DNA of 64,000 nucleotides, taken from contig NC_031496.1 in assembly GCF_000237925.1 (NCBI RefSeq), positions 6,125,801-6,189,800 on the forward strand, given 5' to 3'. This stretch comes from Schistosoma mansoni. Taxonomy: Eukaryota; Platyhelminthes; Trematoda; Strigeidida; Schistosomatidae. The position numbers and the translations under genes are program-made. Of this stretch, positions 12,272 through 22,927 are shown piece after piece; position 1 is the stretch's first letter, and each line of letters begins with the position of its first letter. The notes under the pieces are model-generated. The model was not told where the DNA came from, did not search any database, and saw only the letters and a program-made list of their open reading frames with translations.

Positions 12272-13005
12272 TTTCAATTATTACTTTCAATTACGATACA
12301 AATTGTGTCAATAAACTAATGTCGTTCACATTCCGTTTACGTTTCTGTATTCTTAATGACAGTTCAGCCATTACTGCAAATAACGTTACGTATCCATGAG
12401 CTATTTTTACTGTTGCAACTGTTCCTTTTCTTATATTTCCGATATCTGAATTCACATTGTCCTTATGTATTCGAAAGAAATCGGCATGGAAAATTCTGTG
12501 ATACGCGAAACCGATTACACTGCAACAATTACATTTTTAAGAATAACAAATAATGACACATGTATGACGTAGTTAAATACTTGACGACATTATTGCGATT
12601 CGTCTGTACACGTAATAGTTAATATCATTTGGACATGATTCTCAACACATTCGTCACATCCATTTAACGTAATGTGAATAATGACTACACAGTCATTTGA
12701 TAGTACTCATTTTTTATATCTTACACATACGCAACAGACACTAAGATGTATGTTTTTCATGCATGAAAACATAAGAATACGTTCAGCCGTATAATTACAA
12801 CTTGTATTAGCACTCATCGCTAAGCACTATCTGTTATTTTATTATATGCTATTATGTTAACGGTGAATGATACGAAATAATCATTAGACGCTTTGTCAGT
12901 GCCTGTGAACTCCATTCCTACATAATACAATTCAGTCAATGCACATTAAAATTCTGTTCGACCTTAAAGTGTTTATTACAACGTATTATGATTAAGTGTC
13001 AGTTT
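12272..13005. other. No gene seen
   Basis: AT-rich; no recognised repeat and no supported exon. Confidence 0.45.
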
Positions 13006-13009
13006 TCAT

Positions 13010-13240
13010 AGTTCACTTGAATCTTGCCATTGATGTTTTGGACTGCATTTGATCAGTCTCTTATTGGTATATGTGCATACTATGAGTATTGCCTCGATAC
13101 TGCCTTAATTCACAAGCATTATAAGTAAAGATGGATAGTGGCTAGAAGTGGAATACAGGACGCGCGTTTCATCCTATTAGGGATTCGTCAGCTGGATTTA
13201 CCTGTATCCCGGAGTTGATGTCCCATTATTTTACTAAAAT
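13010..13240 (-). mobile_element. Sm-alpha-like SINE, subtype without tRNA-like head
   Basis: Minus orientation. The tail, the hammerhead and an upstream segment are present, but instead of the tRNA-like head the element begins with GATCTTCCTACATAAATC (minus strand). The same start occurs in the plus-strand copy at 24770-25046, so this is a shared subtype and not a random truncation. Confidence 0.75.
13147..13203 (-). ncRNA. Hammerhead ribozyme (Sm-alpha type), core intact
   Basis: On the minus strand CTGACGA, stem II AATCC/GGATG-like pairing, GAAAC, the palindromic GCGC stem III and the GUC cleavage site followed by CTGTATTCC are all present. Helix I pairs (ATCCAG with CTGTAT is weakened by one change). 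Family: type I hammerhead of the schistosome Sm-alpha repeat. Confidence 0.7.
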
Positions 13241-13387
13241 TAGGGATTTATGTAGGAAGATCAGTTCGCTATTAAAACAAAAGTGTTTCTTTGGCCAAGA
13301 TCGACTGAACTCAAATAAATTATCATTAATCCTTAGAGAATATACAACATAATCAGTTGAAAATAATAATAAATAACTGATTATAAA

Positions 13388-13770
13388 TCAGAAGGGGTTT
13401 TGTGGATATTTCAGTATTTTCATAGTTGAAATCATGAGTCCATTGAAGCTAGATCACCATGGAAAACCTGGGACCACTGCTTGACGGCCAACTCGTACTA
13501 TTATGGGACTCCTCAGCAATGCGCATCCACGATCCCGCCTCACGAGATTCAAACCCATGACCTACCAGTCTCGCACCGGAGCACTTAACCAATAGACCAC
13601 TGAGCTGGCATCCAACGGTGTCAATGTCTAACTTCAACTAATCCACGATGTTTGAGCAACCGTTCACCCATTGTTTTCAGTGAGTTGTTATCTCTACAAC
13701 AGACTTAGTTGAACTCCACTGGTCACTGCTTCCCACTAGAACTCAAGGAAACATTCCTTACAGTCAAACT
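13388..13770 (-). mobile_element. HHR-SINE2, near full-length single copy
   Basis: Minus orientation from the CAGAAGGGG end to the 5' region (GTGGAGTTCAACTAAG). It has the A/B-box-like tRNA part (minus GGTTTGAATCTCGTG) and a ribozyme region. The catalytic GAAA is changed to GAGT, so this copy should not cleave. Confidence 0.8.
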
Positions 13771-14436
13771 GATTATAGGTCACATATTAGCAATACATAT
13801 TTCGAGATTACTCAAAAGTTCATATCATGCAATGAATACCGATCTATTTTATAATAGTACATTTAAACTTTAATAACAAATTTTCAGCCTATTCAGCTAG
13901 AAAATATAAACTTTTCATGATCATATCGAAACTAAACTTCAGTACAACCAAATAACCATTTATAAAGTTGACCTCATTCATATTTGGCAGTTTATTCGCC
14001 CAAAAATTAATTGATCTATCAGATGTAAACCTGTTTAGTAACGACTAACACTGTCTATATTTTAATTGTCCGTCAAATAATAGTTGTTATTGTAACGTTT
14101 AGCTGTTTCGGGTTCGATATGTCAGTAGAATTTGTACGTGTCTCATGAATAGGCTTAACAAATAAATCCGATGACTTGAAAAATGATTCCCGACGTTAAT
14201 CACATAAATTACTTTACAATAAACTATATGACCTAAAGTGGAGAGTAATGATTTAGCCTTATTCAATTTTTCATATTTCAAATATTAATGTTTGAATTGT
14301 CATTTCGAAATAAAATCGAAAATATTAAGATAATGATTTAGTCTGACTGCATACTTACAAAAGCACAATAGCTGATTTATATTCTTGCATACACAGAGAA
14401 GTATACTGGTCACATACATAGATTGAACAGTTTATT
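13771..14436. other. No gene seen
   Basis: AT-rich spacer without a supported feature. Confidence 0.45.
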
Positions 14437-14439
14437 TTT

Positions 14440-14850
14440 GAGAAAAATTTTTATTGATGAGTCAATTAAAGCTAGACCTCTATGGGAAACCTGGAAGCAC
14501 TGGACGACTGTTTCGTCCTAGCATAGAACTTCTGAGCAGTGCACATCCACGATCCTACCCACGAGATTAGAACACAGGACCTATCGGTCACGCTCGCGAA
14601 CGCTCAACCTCTAGACCACTGAGCCGGCATCTAACGGTGGTAATGTGTAAATTCAACCGATTCACGAAATTGCGCCACCGCTCCACTGGCAGTATCGTGG
14701 ATGCACACTACTCAGGAGTCCATACTAGGACGAAACGTCCATCTAGTGCTCCCAGGTTTTCCATGATGGCCTTGCTTCAATTGACTCATGAATTCAACTA
14801 TTAAATTACTAAAATCTCCACAAAGCTTTCTTCTGATAACAATTTATATG
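14440..14850. mobile_element. HHR-SINE2 fold-back copy
   Basis: A minus-oriented copy (ribozyme, tRNA-like part and 5' region) to about 14690 is followed by a plus-oriented ribozyme and tail ending TTCTGATAAC. The plus arm reads CTCAGGA, a core change. Each arm carries a degenerate ribozyme. Confidence 0.75.
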
Positions 14851-14999
14851 TTAATGAATTCGAGAAATTTAATAACCACTACATATTTAGCTATAGACTA
14901 CTATGCTTAAGAATACAATATTGCGTTTACTGTCGATGCCTTTTCAAAACGAAACAAGACGACTTTATCGTATTAAAAATTACTGTTTGCAAATATTGT

Positions 15000-15265
15000 A
15001 GCGAGCAGAACACGACTGGGGCCAATCGAATGTATTTCAGTAAATTCTAATAACCATACAATAAACAGTTAATTTGCAAATTAACAACCAATTGTCTCAA
15101 TTTTCACTGTTCCTTCTCTATTTCCATTGTTCATGCATTTTCCTACCAATTGCGCTTCATTTCAGTTCTTCCCTCATCGGTCTTCTGCCAAATAAATTCT
15201 ATGTCTGACCGTCGCCATATACTACTTATATGGATATAAGTAGACCACATCACAATATCACCTAA
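15000..15265 (+). repeat. Unclassified repeat R3, copy 2
   Basis: Same word order as the other R3 copies, including GGCCAATCGAATGTATT and TACTTATATGGATATAAGTA. Closest to the copy at 62678 (shared TTCATGCATTTTCCTACCAA). Confidence 0.65.
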
Positions 15266-15604
15266 GTACTAATATTATTTGCTTCTTTCTCTTAAATCAT
15301 TGTTCATTTTTACGAAAGCGTAAACTATTATTCATTCATTAATCTTTAACGTCTAGCGTGAACATTATTTACCGTATTCATTATCTTATCACGATGATTT
15401 ATTCATATGTTTTTATACACACAACGATTATTATAAGCTCAGATGTTATACATAATCTAACCGTTGTCAAGATACCTGACAATATCAGTTCCGTTTCTAC
15501 GTGGTGAGAAAGAGATCTAAGTACAAATATTATCTCGACATCGTGTAGGGCCAGTGAAATGTCACTGAGTCCTTACCAAATCATCCTTCAGTGGGTTGAG
15601 GAAT

Positions 15605-15930
15605 ACTGAACAGATCATCGACTCCTGTCAACGTCAAACAAAACCAACGAGCGTCAGTTGATCATACTCCATGAACTGGTTCCTGTGGTGATGGTCTCAA
15701 TATCTTCTCTGTACTCATTCTTACTAATATATTTCCGTAATTATGTTCTTTGTGTTGTACGGTCTTCAAAGGAGCCATAGTACCTTGATATGTCTAAGGG
15801 GTAATCCACGTTAGGTGCTGACTATGAGGTGTGACTTTGAAGTTATCTTTTAGTCACACTATTCCCGTTTAACTCGAGCAAGCCTCCAATCATTCGACAT
15901 AGATCATCTACATTGGTGATCTACAATCTA
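15605..15930 (+). repeat. Dispersed repeat R4, copy 1
   Basis: Clearly similar to 20893-21218 in the same orientation (shared GAACAGATCATCGA, TACTCATTCTTACTAATATA, GGTAATCCACGTTAG, CATAGATCATC). Flanks Kunitz gene K2. Family unknown, non-coding. Confidence 0.65.
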
Positions 15931-16589
15931 TTTACAGAAAGGAGTATAATTTGGCAGTCGAATAAAATTGATGTGCTTCTTTCAGAAGTTACAACTTATA
16001 TCAAACGCAGATGGAACGGTAAAAATGAATAAATGAAAAGCATTAAACCTTTGTTGATCGATCTTGTATAATCTGCCATTTTGACGTTTTCGGTTTGCCC
16101 TACAATTTATGTAATCTAGAACATCTAGTTTCAATCATATACTGTGATATTTCTAAAGCTTGACATTAGTAATCATCAGCTTCTTATCAGTAAACTCAGA
16201 TACAACAGATACGGAAAACTTCTGACTGCTTGTCTAATTCATTTTTCAGTCACCGATACCAAATAGAAAAAAATAAACTCCTTGTCAGACATTTTTCCGG
16301 ACTCAGGTAGGGTAATACAGAATAGTGCTGAATGTACTATGCTGTTTATCAGTATTATTCTGCAGACTGGAATAAACAATTATATTAAGAAGACTGTGGC
16401 AAACAAAATAGTTTGCCCAATAACAATAATTGGCGCGTAAAACGTAATATTTTAGTTCAACCATTAGGTGTATAAGACAATTAAATATTATTCCTTCAAA
16501 ATATTGTTGAAAAAGACGACTCTCTCCAAATCAAAAGTTACCTCTATTTTTTAAAGCATAGAGCATTCTCTCAGTAACCTCGATTTTGC
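15931..16589. other. No gene seen
   Basis: AT-rich spacer; nothing supported. Confidence 0.45.
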
Positions 16590-16940
16590 CTAGTGACAAC
16601 CATAACAGATTGTTTGACATTCGTGATAATCTCTCATCCCACATTTTATTAACTAGAATCACACTTGTATATTGTGGCTAACACAGTTCATTTCGTGACA
16701 ATTATTGCTCATTGAACCCGTATGAATAACAAAATTCATTGCCAGTTCGTCAACATCGAGAATTTACGCTAATAGTTAGACATTAATTCTTCATCGTTAA
16801 TCACCTCCAGTTTCATGTCATTCATTAGTGTTTGGTTGCACTTGTGCTTGATATAACAACTAACAGACTTATCACTGAAAGTAGATAAATAAATAACAAA
16901 CACAACTAGCAAGTGTAATGTGAATGTCGTTTCCTAGTAC
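16590..16940 (-). repeat. Dispersed repeat, inverted partner of 1-360
   Basis: Reverse-complement similarity to the first 360 bases of the window along nearly the whole length, with many substitutions. Non-coding. Confidence 0.55.
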
Positions 16941-17573
16941 ACTGTACATGTTGTTCTGTCAGTTGGATGGAATAGTTTATGTACGTAAATCATATGGAAC
17001 AAGAATGCAGCTAATAAAGTTTCTCTGACTATAACAGCCGAAGTCATGAAATATAATATGCTCTCAGTGAGATGGTACTCAGATGCACCTGTATTTCAAC
17101 AAATATATCAAATTAGCATGATTCATAAAAGATTTATCAGTATTGACAATGTGAGTGAAGTAAACAACATTCATTATAGAATTTTCACAAACTTCCACAA
17201 TGAGTGGATTATTAATCATTAAGTTAGTCTGAATACAATATGTTGATATGATTTCTTGACAAAATATAGAATTGGTCATTGACAGAAAACATATTCTTCT
17301 TAGACTGGTAAAATCTGTTCTATTATTCGATTAACTTGATATATTGGAATAAACAACACGGTCTTTTAACATCTGTCAACTTTCTCAACAACTACTAGCA
17401 CATTACACAAAAACACCACATTTGAATGAAGAACAATGCGAAAACAACAAATTTCGACTCACCTAATTATTGTTCCCATTTGTCACACAATGCAACGTAT
17501 TCGTGATTCAAAATGACTAATTTATTTTAAAAACAATGACCAATCATCATCGGTTAATCAACTCTTAACTGCG

Positions 17574-17580
17574 TATAAAT
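17574..17580 (+). promoter_or_regulatory. TATA-like box of Kunitz gene K2
   Basis: TATAAAT sits 57 nt before the ATG at 17631 and 30 nt before an upstream in-frame ATG at 17604. A normal TATA-to-start distance would begin the transcript at or after the first ATG, which favours 17631 as the translation start. Confidence 0.45.
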
Positions 17581-17630
17581 TGTACAGCATTACATTCATG
17601 TAGATGACAAGAGAGAGTATTCTCAAACAG

Positions 17631-18951
17631 ATGAATATCAAGACCGTTTTCATTTTCGTGTTGGTTGCTATTTGTCAGAGGATTGAATGTGGACGTCGTC
17701 AACGTAAGTGACTGAGATGTATACGATGCGTCACTGTTTTGTATACATGTATTTTAAATCTGATCGCATACAATGATTATATGTACATCACTCTGTTTAT
17801 TTCCACAGTTTTAATTGCAACACGTCTTGAGTAGAGTGACATTGGTGATTGACTTATATTAAAAGGTGGCAACTAATCCACTTAGTTAAGAATCCACTGA
17901 AATAGTGAACAACCACAAACCTATACTCTGTGATGAGAAACAAAGTTGTACATTGAAAGCAAACGATTATCGGAAAAGAGAGAGTGGGTAATCGTTGTCA
18001 CTTGTGGAGTGGTATATGAACCGACTGGTCACCACATAATGCCACATCTCTCTAACGTGTGAAACTACAAATTCCACAATGTATTTGTGTAGTCAGTTAC
18101 ATCATTTTGTCTGGATGTAGAATAGGAACACTCGATTTTATAAATGGTATTTTATGAAATCTGATGCAGTGAAATACCGTGCTGATATAGTTGAAATAGT
18201 TGTATAAGGCGATTGAGAGTAGTCGACTGTAAAATCTGTTTCACATGAAACTTTGAGGGAATGGATACATCCCGTATGAGTTATATCAGTGTAACCCACA
18301 TCCACAGTATGAAATTTCATGTCTGAGTTTTTGTGAAGGGAATGACATTATGGAGAACTGACGTGTCCACTTGATCGCTCAATGACTCATATCGTGTTTG
18401 TCTAATATTCAGTGTTGATCGAATTCTTCATTCTAAAATGACGAACTGTTATTGGACTTATGTGAATTTCCACACTGCACACGAGACTGAACACAAAGCA
18501 ATCGAACTAAAATCCCATGTTGGATATTGTCACCAGCTAGTCAGTCAACGTCACGCCCCTAACAAAATTCCTGTTTAGTTGCTGAACACACTAGTTGGCA
18601 TGTTCATGTGAAAATGATTGAACGTGAGACACACTTATTTCTGAGCAACATACCAATTATTTCGATTATCGCATATACTTGATCATCTCGATTTATTCTG
18701 TTTACTACTCTGTTTACATACTGCATGAACTATTATTCATCGCTTGACTGCTCATTGTAGCCACACCAGAGGAAATATGTAGTAAACCGATGAGAGAAGG
18801 CCACGGATCAGAGAGTATAGCCAGATTCTACTATAATTCACTTGAAAACAAATGTTTACCATTCACATTCAGAGGACGTGGTGGCAATAAAAACAGATTC
18901 CGAACCGAAGATGAATGTCAGCGTGTATGTATGTCAAATGAAAACAACTGA
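17631..18951 (+). CDS. Secreted Kunitz-like protein K2 lacking the C14-C38 disulfide (87 aa)
   Basis: Two exons, 17631-17703 and 18761-18951, GT-AG, phase 1, 264 nt in total. Residues 1-20 form a signal peptide (hydrophobic VFIFVLVAIC). The rest is one Kunitz domain of normal length and spacing. Four cysteines align with BPTI C5, C30, C51 and C55 (residues 31, 56, 77, 81). The two that should form C14-C38 are replaced exactly in place, by Gly40 and Arg64. The P1 position is Ser41. The conserved RFYYN, F-T-F and GGNKNRF framework is kept. A paired loss of one disulfide with an intact frame suggests selection or neo-function rather than decay. Known parallel: the cone-snail toxin Conkunitz-S1 also lacks this disulfide. 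The upstream ATG at 17604 would give a longer start with a charged N-terminus and is less likely. No Thr-rich tail is present, unlike K1 and K3. Confidence 0.85.
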
Positions 18952-19029
18952 AATCGACAGTGAATGTCTGATCAAAGCATCATCAAACAAGAGATGTGAA
19001 CAACGATCATTGAAAATATGTGCAACACA

Positions 19030-19035
19030 AATAAA
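19030..19035 (+). terminator. Polyadenylation signal of K2
   Basis: AATAAA 79 nt after the K2 stop codon. Confidence 0.55.
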
Positions 19036-19039
19036 CATT

Positions 19040-20890
19040 ATACAAAATTCAGCACAATTCGTATTGTCTTGTTAGCCTGATTAATTTGTGTTTTGATTTG
19101 TGTTTGTAATAGATATAATGATTATTCTCCTTGTTCTAAACTGAAGAGATGAATTAGTCACGGTTGGGTTCAGTTTTCTACTTTCGATAAAGGTATCCAG
19201 TGTTGGACTTATTGAAGTGTAAATTATCAGGCTATAAGAGGAACAAGTCAAATGATGATTCTGTAATGTACGTGAACATCGATCATCGAATCAGATTTTC
19301 GCAAATGCACAAACCGCTTTATGAACCGAATTCAAAAACACATATTGTGTTAAGAGTTTGACATTTGTACATGAGGATTAGATAATGTCTTTGGAACAGA
19401 ATATTTTGCCAACGAAATTCGTGAAAATAAATCTTCAGAACAAACTACACATTTCAGTGGTGATTTGCTGATCATTCACATTTGAGATAGAGATAATAAT
19501 TTGACTTGAAAACAAACTGGGTGTATTTGGTTCTCTTCACAAATTTTACTAAATAAAATATGACGTAGAATCGGGATACAATGGATTCACTGTATTTCTT
19601 TGCTCACTCCTCGCTTACATACAAGCTGATAATTTTGGTTAGTTTGATTTATCAGCATACTTCGACATGCGAAATAATAGCTTATCCAACTATAATTACT
19701 AGGGGGGAAAAGATTTAAAATGTGATCACTGTTGCAAACTAGATTTTTCAACAGGCTCAATCAATGTTACAAATGATAGTCTGTGAATTTTCAAGACTAT
19801 TCTCACTAAGCAACATAACGGAAAACTGAGAGGTTTGGAGCGAGATGTATGGGTTAGACTCACTTGTGTACTATTATAACTGACTGAGAGGAAAATGTGA
19901 GAAATGGGCAAAAGTATTTTTGGTTACCAAGTCAGATAAAATTTAACCAGTGACACTCACTGAACACAGAAGTCAGGTTGAATCCTATTGCACTATCCGA
20001 AAATATTATTTGTGCATAAAGACATTCTTTACTGATCATTTTGAATGCATTCGTGTCTTTGAAATTCGTCAGAATTTTAGAGATTTGTATGTGATTCCAT
20101 TACTTCATGTGATATCCATGTTTACTCTGCCTTATCATATCATTTTATTGTTGGAGTATTGTTAATGTATTCACATTTCGTAGGATTTGATAACTTTTCA
20201 TCAATTTATCTAGGATTATCTACCTACTGTTTTATTTAGAAGAAGCATGTGATAAATACAATAAATACTGAACTCCTTTTAATATCGTTGAATTCATATC
20301 ATTGTTCACGGTATAGCTGTATAGTAATTATCTTCATTTTATTATCATTGAGATCTATACTGCGATTGAATTAATGGACAAATAAGAGTTACGATTTCTC
20401 TAACAAACAAATGAAGGCGTTCAATGATTTGGTTGTGTCATTCAATAAGCACACCAACGTATAATAACTAGAACGATAAATGTTGTTTTTCATTTGTGAG
20501 CGCATCTCAGAGGAGGTGGAACTAGGTGGTTATTTTATTGAATGAATAAAACATAGAACTTTCAAATATCTGTTATGTATCTCAGTTTCTTCAACCCTGT
20601 ATTTTAGTGGTTCCTTACCATTTATTCATATATCTAAGAACATAAGAATGTTATTCCGTGCCCAAATTTCTGCTATCAATATGTTTTTCTGAACAAAAGA
20701 AAGAAATATTCTCGACCAGTGTGTCCAAGTTTCATTTCCTCTTACAATCGATCACAAATCGATCTATCAGTTGGTTTGAATGCTATAGACGTGTTTAAGT
20801 TCCCCTACCTTATACACAATTTAAATCAACAGGACATTATCGGTTTGATAGTCTTTTGTCAATCAATAAAGTAATCTGTAGCACTACACA
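19040..20890. other. No gene seen
   Basis: Intergenic between K2 and K3; small ORFs here lack splice sites, conserved cysteines or similarity to K1-K3. Confidence 0.45.
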
Positions 20891-20892
20891 AT

Positions 20893-21218
20893 ATAGAACA
20901 GATCATCGATCCCTGTAAAAGCCAAGGACAACAAAACACTCATCAGTTAATTATACGTCAAGGACAAGCTCATCCGGTGGTGGTCTCATTAAAATCTGTA
21001 TACTCATTCTTACTAATATATTTACATAATCAAGCTCTTTGTGTTATACAGTCTTCGAAGCAGACATAATACTTTGATACGTCGAATGGGGTAATCCACG
21101 TTAGATACTGACCGCGAGGTATGTCTTCTAAGTTAGCTTGCTCGTTACACCGTTCCTGTCTAACTCGAGTAGGCCTTCAATCAGTCCACATAGATCATCA
21201 ACGTTGAAGATCTACAAA
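20893..21218 (+). repeat. Dispersed repeat R4, copy 2
   Basis: Partner of 15605-15930, same strand. The two copies bracket gene K2, so unequal exchange between them could delete or duplicate it. Confidence 0.65.
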
Positions 21219-22790
21219 GTAATCTAGAGCACTACTCATAAAAATTGTTTCACTTACTTACTTTACGAGTATACTTATCAATATTTATTCGACATGATTA
21301 AAACATTGCTCAGTGATAAAAATCCTTAGTGGATTTTGTTGTTGGTCAATCTTTTCGGTTTACTCATCATATACTGTGATTTTACAAAATGATCCCGTAT
21401 AATCGAGTTGGCCCATTCTTCCTACATAATTTGACACCTTTAGGTACAAACACTAAACGTTTTCAAAAATGTATGATTTTCTTTGGTAGATGATTTTGAT
21501 TGTTCTCAGAACTGTTTTCAATCATTCAGTCACAATGCCACAAGTTATAATGTTAAAGTAAATTGTTGTTTACTGATTTAAGCTTTGTTTAGCAAAGCGT
21601 TTTTCCGAGTGGCTTTTTCAAAACAATAAATTCCATAGTAGAAATCAAAGGAAATTTGATCTCCATTACTTATGGTCATTGATCTCTCATTCATATTAAT
21701 TGAGTAGTTCAATTGGTCATTTTTTATTAAGAGAAATCTGAAAGCCGTGGAAGGTGAAATATTTAATGTGATGTTGTACAGGATGAAGGGTTGTTGCAGT
21801 GAAAGCAGATTATTCAGAAATCGAAATGCCTAAATAAAGAGGAGATGATGGAAGCTGACTCGAAATTTTGGAAACAAATACTTTTGTCATTCATCATGAA
21901 GCAGTTAGTCAACAGTGTGTAAAAATGAAACCGCCTAATCAAGTGAGACGAATTTTAATTTGCATCCAGTCATTTACATGTTCATTTTGCAATATTTTGA
22001 TCAGGATTTCTATCATAATGTCAAACTGTTTGAAAAGCTAAAGTTGTTATCCTAAGATAAAAACTTCATGTCCTATGAATGATAATGAACGAAAGACAAG
22101 TTTTGGAGTTACAAACAAGCAGGAAACCAGGATATCATCAATATCTGATTTGCTTATAATTGAGTAATCCCTAACAAATTCGTAACAACTACTGCTGTTA
22201 CATGTTCGCACTCTCACACTGAAAACGTTAGCTAGGATGTTAACATTTCAGTCCGTTACAGAAGCGTGTGGAACTAGCTAATAACAACAAATTTAGAATC
22301 CTATCTACAACCTTTAAAGATATAGCAAATATGGCACCGATGTGCTTGACATCCAAATTCAGTCTATAATCTCAGTTTGTTGAGTGATGTGAAAAACAGT
22401 TCAGAATGCACAAATTATCTTATATTTCAGTTGCTTGGATCACTGTTTCAGTATCAGTCTCGGAGTGCGGTGTTCGAATTGTTAATTCACACGAAAATTC
22501 ATCATGAAATTTGAATTTGAAACCCAATTCGGTTCTCTCGATTTGTAGTGACAACAAATATGAGTCTAATTTAAACACAAAATATGACAATTATGAACTG
22601 GTCTCAAACAACTACCATGAATGATTTATTGTTCCATTTGATAGACTAAAAGTTGTATTGGAGAATGAAAGATTATTTTGAATAAAATAAACAGAATTGA
22701 GCATAAATCAATGGATAGGACTGATATTCTTGTAATTGGGTTAATTCACATTGTCCAACTACAGGGAGTAACCTACAAGTTCTGTTAAAT
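21219..22790. other. No gene seen
   Basis: Intergenic spacer; nothing supported. Confidence 0.45.
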
Positions 22791-22797
22791 TTCGAAA

Positions 22798-22806
22798 CAT
22801 ATAAAG
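22798..22806 (+). promoter_or_regulatory. TATA-like box of Kunitz gene K3
   Basis: CATATAAAG, about 122 nt before the ATG. A GTAAGT-like donor at 22871 and a TAG acceptor just before the ATG leave room for a small intron in the 5' leader (inference). Confidence 0.35.
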
Positions 22807-22927
22807 ACCCGTGTTAGTTAGATCCCATTCAATAGCTAAACAAATAGTCATAGGTGAATTTACTGTTTTGTAAGTATATTTTATTTGACATGAGATGTTA
22901 TTAAACTAAAAACGAAAATATAGTTAG

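Noticed and set aside
18842-19075. Plus-strand ORF of 77 codons
   Set aside because: Overlaps the K2 domain exon in another frame; the Kunitz frame is the supported one.
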